Both the position numbers and the translations under genes were made by a program. Of a stretch of 64,000 bases of DNA, positions 1 through 12,000 are shown in pieces. The notes under the pieces were generated by a model, which was not told the DNA's origin, made no database searches, and saw nothing but the letters and a program-made list of their open reading frames with translations. How positions within the stretch are numbered: the stretch's first letter is position 1; every line of letters begins with the position of its first letter. The stretch covers positions 70,300,924 through 70,364,923 of the forward strand of contig NC_086024.1 in NCBI RefSeq assembly GCF_036323735.1, given 5' to 3'. This DNA is from Rattus norvegicus (lineage: Eukaryota > Chordata > Mammalia > Rodentia > Muridae).

Positions 1-926
1 TCTAGGGGCAGGTTACAGTCTGCAACCACAACCAGATGAAGTGACATCCTCATCTAACAGTTGCCGAGCTAATAATACTGGGTTTGGTAATCAAAATGGT
101 GAAAGGATCAAGGCAGCAGTTATGTTTCCATATCTACTTACAAGTAGTTGTTTCTGTGAAATAGTGGCTAAAGAAATGTTTTCATGAAAGGGATTTGGAA
201 AGTGGATGAATGAGGAAGAAACGTAAATTAGTGGAGAAGTAGAAGGCAGGAGCTTGGTTGTTTACTGCTCAATCAATGTGATGACTTTTGAGAAAAGAAC
301 AGAATGTTGGTCATTAGCTTTGACCAACAGATAGCATTCTTCAGACTACTCTCTCAAGAAGCACTGAAGCCGTGAACTGGATCCAGACACAAATCAGCAC
401 GAAATAGGAGACAAATGATTAAACAGTAGCCGTTACTACTGTTGTTACACAAAATATAAATGAAAATGGGAAACGATTCTTTGAGCTGAGGAGAAATGAA
501 AATAAAAGAAATAAACAAACCCCCAAGAAATGTTAAATGGGTCATAAAATGAGGGCCAGATCAACATGATGCCCTGTGAATGAAAGTTTTCAGGAAGAAG
601 GTGAGCCTTCCAATGCTTTCTGCATGGCATACTGGCAGATTATTATGTCAGATATTGTGGAGATATGGAAAATGTTGCAAGCCCAGATACAGAAGATCTA
701 GGGACACTGTTAACCCTCTTGATAGCAACTCACTGGCCTCTTCTGTGCTTTTCTGACAGCTTTGTTCCCACTGGGTAAATCACTTGGAATACAAAAATAG
801 AACATTGGCTTCTCTTCGGAATGTCTTCAATTAGCAGACCAGTAGCTTCCAACAACGCCAAACCTAAAAGTGTCATTAGATGACATTTGAAGGCTTTACC
901 TGAGACTGTTTATTTATTTTGCTAAA
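1..926. other. Single-copy A+T-rich DNA, no gene seen
   Basis: No long open frame, splice-flanked exon, RNA gene or repeat is recognisable here. The short open frames on the minus strand (354-630) have no family resemblance and no codon structure that I trust. Confidence 0.5.
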
Positions 927-1306
927 ACCCAGTATTCTATTGCTGTGAAGAGACACCAGAACAAGACAATGTCTTAACAAGAAAGTATTTAATTGAGGGC
1001 TTGCCTGTAGTTTCAGCGGTTGGTCCACTTTCTTCATGGAGAGGCTGTGGTGGCACACATAGTTCTGGAGTGGTAGCGGAAAGGTGTAGATCCTGATCTT
1101 CAGGTGGCAGTAGGCAGAGGGGGAGACTGGGACTGACCTAGGCTTGGGAAATCTCAGATCCCACTCCTAAGTGGCATGCTTCCTCCAACAAGGCCACATG
1201 TAGTTCAAGAGGCTGCATGTCCTAATAATTTGAATCCACTGTCTGATGACTTAATATTTAAACTCATGAGCCTATGGAACACATTCTTATTTAACCTACT
1301 ACAACC
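927..1306 (+). repeat. Rodent interspersed repeat (family not named)
   Basis: The block opens with a 'tattctattgctgtgaaga' motif, continues through 'tcctccaacaaggccacat' near 1180-1200 and ends near 'taacctactacaacc'. I recognise this layout as a very common dispersed rodent repeat. I cannot assign the Repbase name with certainty. It is diverged and carries no coding capacity. Ends are approximate and I see no clear target-site duplication. Confidence 0.55.
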
Positions 1307-2034
1307 ATTTTTCTCATAACTCCACCTGTGAATGGAAAACATGTCGAATTGTGACATTCTTTTTCTATTGCTATAAAACTTTCATGTATCTGCTTTCTGG
1401 TTAGAGCATTCAATTAGAAATAGCCTATGTTCTAAGCTCCATATCATGGTCATTACCAATATTTTACTAAGGAATATTTCTTATTTCCTTTTAGGTAAGA
1501 GCTATGTTTTTGCATCCTTGGGCCCAAAAGAAAGGAAGAAGTTTAATGTATTAGAACACATATTTTGGACGTAAGCCAAACTTAACATGAGTAAAATGTT
1601 TGTCAAATGAGAAAGAAAAGTAAGGAATTTGTGAAATATCTCTTTTCTAATCTCTTAAAATATCTTTTGGAAGAGATCATACAAAAATATGTTCTCTATT
1701 ATAAATCAACCTTGTAACAATTGCTACTTGGGAATAAATCACCTAAGGGAAATATTTGTTTTTATAATCCACCCTTGGAATTTTCCAGGAAGTAAAAATA
1801 ATATAGTTAGTGCTTCATTTCTATCATATATAAACTTTACCAGACCCAAAGGAATGCTAATTATTCTGTTAAATTACTCTATAATTGAATAAGGATCTCT
1901 ATTCAATAAAGCAGAATCTCATGTCCAAAGCAATGTGTGAGTTATTGATGAGTATCTTAACAACCCTGTGTTTGCCCTCATACTCTCACACTAGTATCCA
2001 ACTAATTGCTTTGTAAAAAAGAGTTGGTATATCT
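1307..2034. other. Single-copy A+T-rich DNA
   Basis: Nothing recognisable. The 67-codon open stretch at 1689-1892 is low in complexity and unsupported. Confidence 0.5.
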
Positions 2035-2992
2035 CCTGGGCATATACCCAAAAGATGCTCCAACATACAACAAAGACACATGCTCTACTATGTTCATAGC
2101 AGTTTTATTTATAATAGCCAGAAGCTGGAAAGAACACAGATGCCCTTCAAGAGAAGAATGGATACAGAAAATGGGGTACATCTATACAATGGTATACTAC
2201 TCAGCTATCAAAAACAATCACTTCATGAAATTCTTAGGGAAATGGATGGAACTAGAAAATATCATCCTGAGTATGGTATGCACTCCTTGATAAGTGGATA
2301 TTAGCCCAAATGCACAAATTACCCAAGATGAAATGCACGGACCTCATGAAGCTCAAGAAGGATGACCAAAATGTGGATGCTTCACTCCTTCTTTAAAGGG
2401 GGAACAAAAATATACAAAGGAGGGGATAGGGAGGCAAAGGTTAGCACAGAGACTGAAGGAACGGCCATTCAGAGCCTGCCCCACACTAGATAAGATGGAT
2501 GAAGCTAAGAAATGCATGCTGGCAGGAACCGCATATAGATTTCTCCTCAGAGACACAGCCAGAACATGTCAAATACAGAGGTGACTGCTAGCAGCAAACC
2601 ACTGAACTGAGAACTAGACTCTAGTTGGACAAATTAGGGAAGGACTGGAAGAACTGAAAGGGGCTGGCAACCCCATATGAACAGCAATGCCAACCAACCA
2701 GAGCTTCCAGGGACTAAACCACTACCCAAAGACTGTACATGGACTGACCCTGGGCTCCAACTGCATAGGTAGCAGTGAATAACCTTGTTGGGGCCCCAGT
2801 GGAAGGGGAAGCCCTTGGTCCTGGCGAGGTTGGACCCCCAGTGTAGGGGGTTGTTGGGGGGCAGTAAGGGGGTTGGATTTGGAGGGAAACACCCTTATAG
2901 AACGGGAGGGGAGGGATAGGGGACAGATGGACAGGAAACCAGGAAAGGGAATAACATTTGATATGTAAAAAAGAAGTGTCCAATTAAAAAAA
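2035..2992 (+). mobile_element. 5'-truncated L1, end of ORF2 plus 3' UTR
   Basis: This is the 3' end of a murine L1 on the plus strand. Positions 2035-2304 encode the extreme C terminus of ORF2. The conserved end (GIYPKDAPTY, then TMFIA, then EEWIQKM, then YYSAIK) is readable in one frame to about 2270, and the last residues before the stop (HSLISGY) are in another frame, so a small deletion has shifted the frame. The 3' UTR follows, with a G-rich polypurine tract at about 2820-2920 and an A-rich tail ending near 2992 that runs into a (GA)n stretch. A shared run of A residues at both ends could be a target duplication but is too simple to call. It is a dead remnant of the L1 reverse transcriptase gene. 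Confidence 0.9.
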
Positions 2993-3010
2993 GAGAGAGA
3001 GAAAGAAATA
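2991..3010. repeat. (GA)n at the L1 tail
   Basis: A short run of GA dinucleotides directly follows the A-rich tail of the preceding L1 and probably grew from it. Confidence 0.7.
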
Positions 3011-3187
3011 AATAATGCAATATGTGAAACTTTTAAACAAACAACTCTATGCTCTGCATTAATGAAACAGACAAACAAACAAACAAAAAACCAAAACAGG
3101 ATTGTTAAAATAGTCCTGAATTCAAGCTCACCTACAGAGCTAGGGTAATAATAGCCAGAAAGTATTGGTGTTAGATAGCATTCCTCA

Positions 3188-3716
3188 GGCAGATGATGGA
3201 AGCAGATGCAGAGACTCACAGCCAAACACTAGGCAAAAAAGAGTCCAAATTGGAGCGCTCCATTAAGTCCCTCTCCTTGGAAGTCAAGGAACTTCATGAA
3301 AGTGGGAGTGGACAAATTGTAGAAGTCAGAGGTTTGAGAACACCTGGAAAACACAAACCACAGAATCAAGGAAGCAAGGCTCACAGTGGCTCACAGAGAC
3401 TGAAGTGGTAATCATGGGTCTGCTTAAGGTCCTCTGCCTATATGTTATGGTTCTTACCTTAGAGTTTTTGTAAGAGTCCTAATAGTGAGAATCTCTTGCC
3501 TGCTTTTGAGTTTCCCTTCTTCCTACTGGATGCCATGCCTAGCCTTGAGTTTCGTAAGTCTTCTTGTATCTTTTAATGGTGTGATGGGTTGATATCCCTG
3601 AGAGGTCTGCTCTTTTCTGAAGGGAAATAGAGTAGAAGTGAAACTGCGGAAGGGAGTGGTGGGTGAGTTGAAGGGAAGGGAAATTTAGATTGGGATATTT
3701 TGAAAACCAAAAATGT
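3188..3716 (+). mobile_element. Lx-type L1 3' UTR-like repeat
   Basis: The stretch carries the phrase 'ggaagcagatgcagagactc' near 3199 and, towards its end, 'tctgctcttttctgaaggga' followed by a purine-rich tract and 'gattgggatattttg'. I know these phrases from the 3' UTRs of old rodent Lx-type L1 elements. It is non-coding and diverged. The subfamily assignment is from memory and unverified. Confidence 0.55.
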
Positions 3717-3805
3717 TAAAGTGAAAGAAAAAATGGCTGAGACAAAATTAAAGAAATATTCCTCATTCTTACCTGTCATGGAAAAGATAATCATCTTGAG
3801 ATTTA

Positions 3806-3809
3806 ATCT
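3806..3809. repeat. Left 4-bp target duplication of the solo LTR
   Basis: ATCT directly precedes the LTR's TGAAAG and matches ATCT at 4414-4417. Confidence 0.9.
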
Positions 3810-4413
3810 TGAAAGACCCCAGCTTAGCAGCAGTAACGCCATTTTGCAAGGCTGTACTTAAGATGACTGGTTCAGGGAAAGGTTAGAACACTGAGTACAC
3901 AGCGGCTGCCAAGCAGGATGTGTTTGGTTGAAGGCCTGGCAACAGGACGACTGCAGTTGAGCACCTGACAATGAGAAAAGCCCCGGGAGAGGTCCCACAC
4001 CCTGGTGGGGGGGGCCGAGTCAGTCGTTATGTTCCAAGAAGGTAGCTAAGAAACTTGCCCCCGGGCTGAACCCTTGGGGGGCCGAGTCAGCCATTATGTT
4101 TCAGGAAGGTAGCTAGGAAACTTGCCCCCGGGCTAAACCCTTGCCATATTAGAATCCACCAATTATATCCCTGTAACCATGCATCTGCTTCTGTATGCTT
4201 GCTTCTGCTCCCCAAAATCCTATAAAAGCCCATCCTTGGTTCCGTGGGGCGCGCCAGTCCCCCGAGTGACTGTAGCGCCCGCAGGTGCCTGTGCCTGTGT
4301 ATCCCGACAATAAACCAAATCCTCTTGCTGATTGCATCCTGTGGTGTCTCGGTCTGGTCTTTGGAGTTAGAGGGTCTCCATCCCGAGGGAAAGTTCTCCC
4401 TGAGAGCTTTTCA
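3810..4413 (+). mobile_element. Solo LTR, gammaretroviral (murine-leukaemia-virus-like) type
   Basis: A complete LTR of 604 bp begins TGAAAGACCCC and ends GCTTTTCA, giving TGAAA/TTTCA terminal inverted repeats. It is flanked by the identical 4-bp sequence ATCT on both sides, the duplication length typical of gammaretroviruses. U3 holds two 67-bp direct repeats, 4014-4080 and 4081-4147. A TATA box (TATAAAA) lies at 4221-4227. R probably begins at GCGCCAGTC (4251-4259), a well-known gammaretroviral cap region. The poly(A) signal AATAAA is at 4309-4314. The LTR is followed directly by host DNA, with no primer-binding site, gag, pol or env, so the provirus was lost by LTR-LTR recombination. The LTR could still carry promoter or enhancer activity. 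Confidence 0.92.
4014..4147 (+). promoter_or_regulatory. Duplicated 67-bp U3 repeat (candidate enhancer)
   Basis: Two tandem copies (4014-4080 and 4081-4147) both begin GCCGAGTCAG and share GGTAGCTA and CTTGCCCCCGGGCT. They differ at only a few bases. Direct repeats at this place in U3, upstream of the TATA box at 4221, are where gammaretroviral LTRs keep their transcriptional enhancers. The enhancer role is inferred from position and family. Confidence 0.75.
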
Positions 4414-4417
4414 ATCT
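4414..4417. repeat. Right 4-bp target duplication of the solo LTR
   Basis: ATCT directly follows the LTR's terminal CA and matches 3806-3809 exactly. Confidence 0.9.
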
Positions 4418-4479
4418 TACTCAAGTCACAGTGGACAAGATCATTAAACAAATTATAACATTGACTTATGAAATTGTGG

Positions 4480-4770
4480 GGGATACTTATCAAGTGCAGT
4501 TGGGAGGGAAGACTTGTAAGTCAATATGATGATCCTTAGGAAATTGGGAATTGCTCAACCTCAAGATCCAGCAAAACCAGCTTGAGATAATACTTAAATT
4601 ACTCTATAATGTAATACTGAAACTCCTGCTTATATATGTGTTCAATGCTGCTTTACTCATAAGAGCCAGATTTAGGAAATATCCTGAAAGAAAGAGACTT
4701 TCATGGAAACAGGGTAATTTATCATAAAATCAATATAATATAGTATATTGGAAAAGTAATAACCTTCAGA
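4480..4770 (+). mobile_element. Ancient L1 ORF2 3' remnant
   Basis: Decayed but recognisable phrases of the L1 ORF2 C-terminal region are present, including 'ctcaagatccagcaaaacca' and, near 4640, 'tgctgctttactcataagag'. No open frame remains. It is far more diverged than the L1 at 9.1-12.6 kb, so it is probably an old Lx-like copy. The solo LTR sits just upstream. Confidence 0.55.
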
Positions 4771-6059
4771 AGTGATTGACCTTTGTGTCTGTCATTCTGA
4801 ACCAAAGTCACCTTCAGTATTAAATGATACTGTTTCAGCTTTCATATCTTCTTGATTATGCTAATCTCTCAGTGCTGGAGACTATGTTTGCAATGTACGC
4901 CCAAGGTCAGTGTTTGTATATCACTGTTTAAAGATTATGGAATGTTATCTTATTAGCAACAAACTACTACTTTATGGGAGTTGATCTGTGACATCTGTTT
5001 ATATTATTCTGTTGAAATACACAGAATTTAAGTGTGTTTAAGTGTTAAGTGACTAGTGCACTTTATGAAAAAATATTTTAATATTAATTTTTAAGATGGT
5101 TTTATTTCAGGAAGTTTTGTATTTATAGGTATAAGCAAACTCTCAAAATTTCTTCAGTATTTGAGAGTGTTACAAATATATGGCAATTTATATAAATGTT
5201 TTTTTTTGCCTTCACATTGCACATAAACCAACTGCTGGCACCAACCAAAATTATGTGCATCATTTGAGATTTAACCACGTTCATGATCCTATGGAGTTAG
5301 TGATACCACTAATTGCACTGGATGGGATTCACTTACAATGGTTATGGGAATCTTTGGCATTCTTTATTTGAGGCATAAAATTCCAAGTGATACTTTTTTT
5401 TTTGGTTGAATAGTCTTATAAATTTATGTACTGGTAAATGACAAAGCTTGTTTTTTTGCTAGAAAGTGGCACTAAAGTCATTGCATTAAAAGAGGAAGTC
5501 CAAGTATTCTCTGGTCTATTCATTATCCGATAGCCTAGAGACTGAACTGCAGTGCTGAGAGGCAAGTTGGGATTTTTAACTCGGTATGCCAATGTGGCAA
5601 ATGTCCAGAAGATGATCACAAAACAGCTGTTTTCCTCCATAACAGGGTGAATTATAGTGCATAGTAGAGCCAACAAACCTATTAGCATTTGTGCAAGAGG
5701 TTCTTTTGCCAACTAGGGAGCAAGCATCAGAAACATGGGCTTTGGAAGACAAGGCGCAGTTTAATTTTGACCAAGCCAAAAGGCTGTAGTTTAAGTATCA
5801 TTAAATCCCCCTGTGAAGGATTTAATATGGTGATCAACCAACATTCCTAGTGAAGAAAAGGAGGGGATTTTCATAAAACACCTTTGTAAAGGTTTATAGC
5901 ATGGCCTTAGATTTCTGCTTATGTACTATAGGTACAGTTTTCAAAAATGATATAGTAATAAGTAATAAATAAGGATCATTGGTACTTAAACATTGCAACA
6001 TTTTCTTCATAAGGGATATCATTTGAAAAGACAGTTTTACTCTGAATTCAGGTGGACCT
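4771..6059. other. Single-copy DNA with an unidentified minus-strand open stretch
   Basis: Mostly A+T-rich. On the minus strand 5416-5712 reads open for 98 codons (LLALLCTIIH...FVIIFWTFATLAY, hydrophobic), and an overlapping frame is open over 5576-5779. The sequence here looks less A+T-biased than its surroundings and could be a degraded processed pseudogene or old repeat, but I do not recognise a parent gene. Confidence 0.35.
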
Positions 6060-6145
6060 AGAACTCATTATATAGTCAAGGCATCTTGACTACAGTGCAT
6101 CCCACCGAGGCCTTCAAAGTTGAAGGATTTCAGGCATTAGTTATT
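6060..6145 (-). mobile_element. Possible very old B1-like SINE remnant
   Basis: The order 'tcattatatagtcaaggca', then 'gaggcctt', then 'caggcattag' loosely follows the reverse complement of a B1 SINE. Divergence is high and the call is weak. Confidence 0.3.
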
Positions 6146-6700
6146 GACTTTCATTTTTAAAACCTACAATTTTATTCCTGTGATCCACCTGTGAAAAATA
6201 TTATAAAAATATATTTCTTTTTGCCATTCTCTCAGTGTATTCAAATTCAGAAATATTGAAATTCTTTTTTTTATTTTCCAAAGTTACATCTGAGAGTTAC
6301 AGAAATTTCAGAATTGAATAATAAATGTTTGTATGTAAATATTACATATTTTCCATCAATGTTACTAAGAATACGTATTGGGTTTTGGTACCGAAGTTTA
6401 GCCACTGCCAAGAACCTGCTGCAAATTCAAGTCACTTACTTGACAGTCTGTAGTCGGGGGGATACATTTGTTCTTACTACAAATATACGTCAAGAGTCTT
6501 GACTGCTGTAGTTTATATTTTTGTGTAATCAGTCGAATGTTCATGAACTAAAAATTTATATAAATGTACATGCTGCAATTCTAACCTCCCACATGTGATA
6601 TTAAGAGGTGGACTTCAGGAAGGAAATTATTCAACAAGCATAGTCAAGGTCAGTTGGCTAACACAAACACACTGCACGATTTTTGGTGTGTGCTTCTTTT
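6146..6700. other. Single-copy A+T-rich DNA
   Basis: No gene or repeat recognised. It ends at a T run (about 6698-6712). Confidence 0.45.
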
Positions 6701-6712
6701 TTTTTTTTTTTT

Positions 6713-7335
6713 GATGTTATAGTTTGCCATCCTTGTCTACTGGACTTTTGTTTTGTTTACTGGGAATAGAGAGATGAGGGTTTGGGAGTAGAGGGAGAGG
6801 GAGAGGGAGAGATGAGGACCTGGGGACAGAGAGAATACGATCATCATAGAAGGCATAAAAATTTAAAACGAATTCCAGATGTAATAAAACCTGTAAATAC
6901 CTCACGAATGGGATTGTTGCCTGCAGGCCATGGACCATGAGCAGAAGCCTGGTAAGGTTGAACTAAAGGCTTGAAGCCCCAGAGACCATGAAGGGGATGG
7001 TAGGAGTTTCCCCTGCTCTTGTTACTAGGTTCCTGTCACAGAGCTACCCCTTCCCCCAACTCCCTCAAAGAGATTTGTGACCACCAGTCACTTAAGGGCA
7101 ATGCCCCAAGCCCTTCTACATGACCACAGTCAAGTAGGCTTGAAACAGAGTTCTCCATGCTAATGAGGTACCTAGATGTCCAGAGGGTATGCCAATAATC
7201 TTCCCTTCCCACATATTTCTCTCTACAAAAGGTATTTAATCTCAGGCCCACCCTAGGAAGTGGATATGGTTTCAAGTATCCACTTTCCACCACGACAATA
7301 ACCATTTTAGAACCACAGACTGTTTTTTTTTTTCA
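6713..7335. other. Unassigned block, possible LTR or old retroelement
   Basis: Base composition changes abruptly after a T run. The block contains a GGGAGA purine repeat (6785-6812), a C-rich stretch near 7045-7060 and a TATA-like 'ggtatttaatctc' at about 7231. It ends at a second T run (7321-7333). The two T runs and the compositional shift suggest one or more retroposed segments. I cannot name a family and no coding frame stands out. Confidence 0.3.
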
Positions 7336-7970
7336 TTGTGGTCCCCCATGGGGAGCCATGGAAAAGGACTTTGGCTACAGAGCTGCAGTCAAGTGTCTGG
7401 TCGTAGAAGGCATCTCTGCACTCCTAGCCATAACTGCAACCAAGCCTACCCACCAAGCCTACCTCCACCAAGTTAAGGACTGTACACCACCGGTACTAGC
7501 TGGAGCTCCCCTCCCATCCACCCTCCCCAACCCTACCCTTGCCTTGGGCTAAACACTGTCCCCAGTGCAAGGGGCCCCACTCTGTTTTCTGCGACACCCA
7601 GCGTCACCTGGATGTCCAAGAGGCCGAGACGCCCCTGACCCCAGCCTTGTAGCAGGCCCGGGTATCCACCAGCAAGCTCCAGCTTTCCCACATCTCAGAC
7701 TGTACTTTTTCTATCCCTGAGCGACGCCTCAGTGCTTCCCTACAGCCCATCACCTACCCCAGCAGCAGCATGGGATAAGCACGGTCAAGCACCCTGGGTA
7801 CAGCCTCCCCCAGCTGCAGTGGGCCAACACAACCCTACAGGTCTTTGCTTGATAAGGAGGGAGTTAAGTTTCTGCTTCTTTCTCTCTTTTTTTTCCAAAT
7901 GTCTTTCCCTTCTTCCCTCTGTTGTCATCTTTATGATGATTTAAGGATAAGACAGAAAAAATAAATCTTC
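7336..7970 (+). pseudogene. GC-richer segment with AATAAA, possible processed pseudogene of unknown origin
   Basis: This is one of the most GC-rich non-L1 stretches, with several CpGs. It begins just after a T run and ends at a poly(A)-signal-like AATAAA (7960-7965). A frame starting at 7358 is open for 64 codons (MEKDFGYRAAVKCLVVEG...). Downstream, other frames read plausible protein-like text (for example HSVFCDTQRHLDVQEAETP), interrupted by stops and frame changes. That pattern fits a decayed processed gene copy or a GC-rich repeat. I do not recognise the parent, and a long A tail is not obvious after 7970. Confidence 0.3.
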
Positions 7971-9068
7971 TAACAAGGGAGAAGCCTTCTCCATATCAGG
8001 AAGTTTATCTACTTAGGTATCTCATTTTATTTTTACTGGCAATTGTCTTATGCTGGAAACCTGTTTCATTTTCTTGTTCTAATTGTAAGGGATTATGTTT
8101 CTTGTTAGGAAATTCTCCATAGCTTGTTTAAATGAGAGAATCCTTTGTTCTGTTTTCTTGGGTACATTTTATTTTAATTGAGGTCTTTCACAGTGTGGTA
8201 GACTCAGCATGGTAAGTGTAATAATGTGATGTCATAGAATTACCTCCCTGTGTCACTTTCAGAAGGAACTTTAGAGATAAACATCTTTACAATTAGTGGC
8301 CCACAAATATAATTAATAAAGGATCTCAGTATGAAACAATACTGAATCGGCAGTGCATTCTGAATCTGTTGCTTGGTGTACTCATAAGAGCAAGAGGTAC
8401 AACCATACAGTGTGTATCTAAAAATTGCTCTAGACATGAAGAAACATTTATTTACAGGGTACATGTCATTTGTAACAGTTCTATAATTCATGCAAGTTAA
8501 TTCCTATTGTGTTATACCTAAAATTTTGTTATGTTATTCTAGAAAGGTGACAGAATGGGAAAATATTTCTTGAATAACTAAATTAGTGCTTTTTTATTTT
8601 TTATATATGTTGTATTTGTTTAGTTTTGTTATGTGGCCTGTCTAGAATGTTAATTATATTTTTTCAGAAAGTTGGGTATAATCATTTAAAGCAATATTTT
8701 AAAATAAGTATATATAGGTTTCAATGAGATATCAAATATAGGGAAACTCAAGTTTGATGTGTAAATTGTGTGAAATTTTGTTTCAGTTTGTGTGTACCAT
8801 TCTTTGTGGCAATTTAAAGTATGCATCATATTTTGAGATACAGTGATATAAATAGTTGAAAGTCATTAGTTCAGAGAGAGGTCACTTGTGTACTAGATTG
8901 AGAACAGTAAACTTTATACTGAAAGAAATAAAATATTTAGAATTAACAAACATGCTTCTTTATCTCTCATTACTCTTTATCCTAATAACAGCAGTAAAAG
9001 AGCATGAAAAGCTAACAGTGAAAGTGAAGAAAGAAAGCAATCTTGCCCACAGTAATAATGAATCCTAA
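7971..9068. other. Single-copy A+T-rich DNA
   Basis: No gene, exon or repeat recognised. It ends at the target site of the following L1. Confidence 0.5.
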
Positions 9069-9079
9069 ATGGTTTTCTT
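9069..9079. repeat. Left target duplication of the antisense L1
   Basis: ATGGTTTTCTT, identical to 12594-12604, directly borders the T-rich L1 tail. Confidence 0.85.
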
Positions 9080-12000
9080 TTTCTTTTTTTTTATTTTATT
9101 TATTTTATTTATTTTATTTATTTTTTATTAACTTGAGTATTTCTTATATACATTTCAAGTGTTATTCCCTTTCCCGGTTTCCAGGCAAACATCCCCCTCC
9201 CCCCTCCCTTTCCTTATGGGTGTTCCCCTCCCAACCCTCCCCCCATTGCCGCCCTCCCCCCATAGTCTAGTTCACTGGGGGTTCAGTCTTAGCAGGACCC
9301 AGGGCTTCCCCTTCCACTGGTGCTCTTACTAGGATATTCATTGCTACCTATGGGGTCAGAGTCCAGGGTCAGTCCATGTATAGTCTTTAGGTAGTGGCTT
9401 AGTCCCTGGAAGCTCTGGTTGCTTGACATTGTTGTACTTTTGGTGTCTCGAACCCCTTCAAGCTCTTCCAGTTCTTTCTCTGATTCCTTCAACGGGGGAC
9501 CTATTCTCAGTTCAGTGGTTTGCTGCTGGCATTCGCCTCTGTATTTGCTGTATTCTGGCTGTGTCTCTCAGGAGCGATCTACATCCGGTTCCTGTAGGCC
9601 TGCACTTCTTTGCTTCGTCCATCTTCACTAATTGGGTGGCTGTATATGTATGGGTCATATGTGGGGCAGGCTCTGAATGGGTGTTCTTTCAGTCTCTGTT
9701 TTAATCTTTGCCTCTCCCTTCCCTGCCAAGGGTATTCTTTTTCCTCATTTAAAGAAGGAGTGAAGCATTCACATTTTGATCATCCGTCTTGAGTTTCCTT
9801 TGTTCTAGGGATCTAGGGTAATTCAAGCATTTGGGCTAATAGCCACTTATCAATGAGTGCATACCATGTATGTCCTTCTGTGAATGGGTTAGCTCACTCA
9901 GGATGATATTTTCCAGTTCCAACCATTTGCCTACGAATTTCATAAACTCGTTGTTTTTGATAGCTGAGTAATATTCCATTGTGTAGATGTACCTCATTTT
10001 CTGTATCCATTCCTCTGTTGAAGGGCATCTCGGTTCTTTCCAGTTTCTGGCTATTATAAATAAGGCTGCGATGAACATAGTGGAGCACGAGTCTCTTTTG
10101 TATGTTGAGGAATCTTTTGGGTATATGCCCAAGAGAGGTATAGCTGGATCCTCAGGCAGTTCAATGTCCAATTTTCTGAGGAACCTCCAGACTGATTTCC
10201 AGAATGGTTTTACCAGTCTGCAATCCCACCAACAATGGAGGAGTGTTCCTCTTTCTCCACATCCTCGCCAGCATCTGCTGTCACCTGAGTTTTTGATCTT
10301 AGCCATTCTCACTGGTGTGAGGTGAAATCTCAGGGTTGTTTTGATTTGCATTTCCCTTATGACTGAAGATGTTGAACATTTCTTTAGGTGTTTCTCAGCC
10401 ATTCGGCATTCCTCAGCTGTGAATTCTTTGTTTAGCTCTGAACCCCATTTTTTAATAGGGTTATTTGTTTCCCTGCGGTCTAACTTCTTGAGTTCTTTGT
10501 ATATTTTGGAAATAAGGCCTCTATCTGTTGTAGGATTGGTAAAGATCTTTTCCCAATCTGTTGGTTGCCGTTTTGTCCTAACCACAGTGTCCTTTGCCTT
10601 ACAGAAGCTTTGCAGTTTTATGAGATCCCATTTGTCGATTCTTGATCTTAGAGCATAAGCCATTGGTGTTTTGTTCAGGAAATTTTTTCCAGTGCCCATG
10701 TGTTCCAGATGCTTCCCTAGTTTTTCTTCTATTAGTTTGAGTGTGTCTGGTTTGATGTGGAGGTCCTTGATCCACTTGGACTTAAGCTTTGTACAGGGTG
10801 ATAAGGATGGATCGATCTGCATTCTTCTACATGTTGCCCTCCAGTTGAACCAGCACCATTTGCTGAAAATGCTATCTTTTTTCCATTGGATGGTTTTGGC
10901 TCCTTTGTCAAAAATCAAGTGACCATAGGTGTGTGGGTTCATTTCTGGGTCTTCAATTCTATTCCATTGGTCTATCTGTCTGTCTCTGTACCAATACCAT
11001 GCAGTTTTTATCACTATTGCTCTGTAATACTGCTTGAGTTCAGGGATAGTGATTCCCCCTGAAGTCCTTTTATTGTTGAGGATAGCTTTAGCTATCCTGG
11101 GTTTTTTGTTATTCCAGATGAATTTGCAAATTGTTCTGTCTAACTCTTTGAAGAATTGGATTGGTATTTTGATGGGGATTGCATTGAATCTGTAGATTGC
11201 TTTTGGTAAAATGGCCATTTTTACCATATTAATCCTGCCAATCCATGAGCATGGGAGATCTTTCCATCTTCTGAGGTCTTCTTCAATTTCTTTCCTCAGT
11301 GTCTTGAAGTTCTTATTGTACAGATCTTTTACTTGCTTGGTTAAAGTCACACCGAGGTACTTTATATTATTTGGGTCTATTATGAAGGGTGTCGTTTCCC
11401 TAATTTCTTTCTCGGCTTGTTTCTCTTTTGTATAGAGGAAGGCAACTGATTTATTTGAGTTAATTTTATACCCAGCCACTTTGCTGAAGTTGTTTATCAG
11501 CTTTAGTAGTTCTCTGGTGGAACTTTTGGGATCACTTTAATATACTATCATGTCATCTGCAAATAGTGATATTTTGACCTCTTCTTTTCCGATCTGTATC
11601 CCTTTGATCTCCTTTTGTTGTCTGATGGCTCTGGCTAGAACTTCAAGAACTATATTGAATAAATAGGGATAGAGTGGGCAGCCTTGTCTAGTCCCTGATT
11701 TTAGTGGGATTGCTTCAAGTTTCTCTCCATTTAGTTTAATGTTAGCAACTGGTTTGCTGTATATGGCTTTTACTATGTTTAGGTATGGGCCTTGAATTCC
11801 TATTCTTTCCAGGACTTTTATCATGAAGGGGTGTTGAATTTTGTCAAATGCTTTCTCAGCATCTAATGAAATGATCATGTGGTTCTGTTCTTTCAGTTTG
11901 TTTATATAATGGATCACGTTGATGGTTTTCCGTATATTAAACCATCCCTGCATGCCTGGGATGAAGCCTACTTGATCATGGTGGATGATTGTTTTGATGT

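Noticed and set aside
2722..3225. 167-codon minus-strand open frame
   Set aside because: It lies antisense to an L1 3' UTR and its proline-rich part is the polypurine tract read backwards.
3810..4413. Possibility of a full provirus next to the LTR
   Set aside because: Host sequence with the matching ATCT follows immediately, and no primer-binding site or gag, pol or env reading frame is present.
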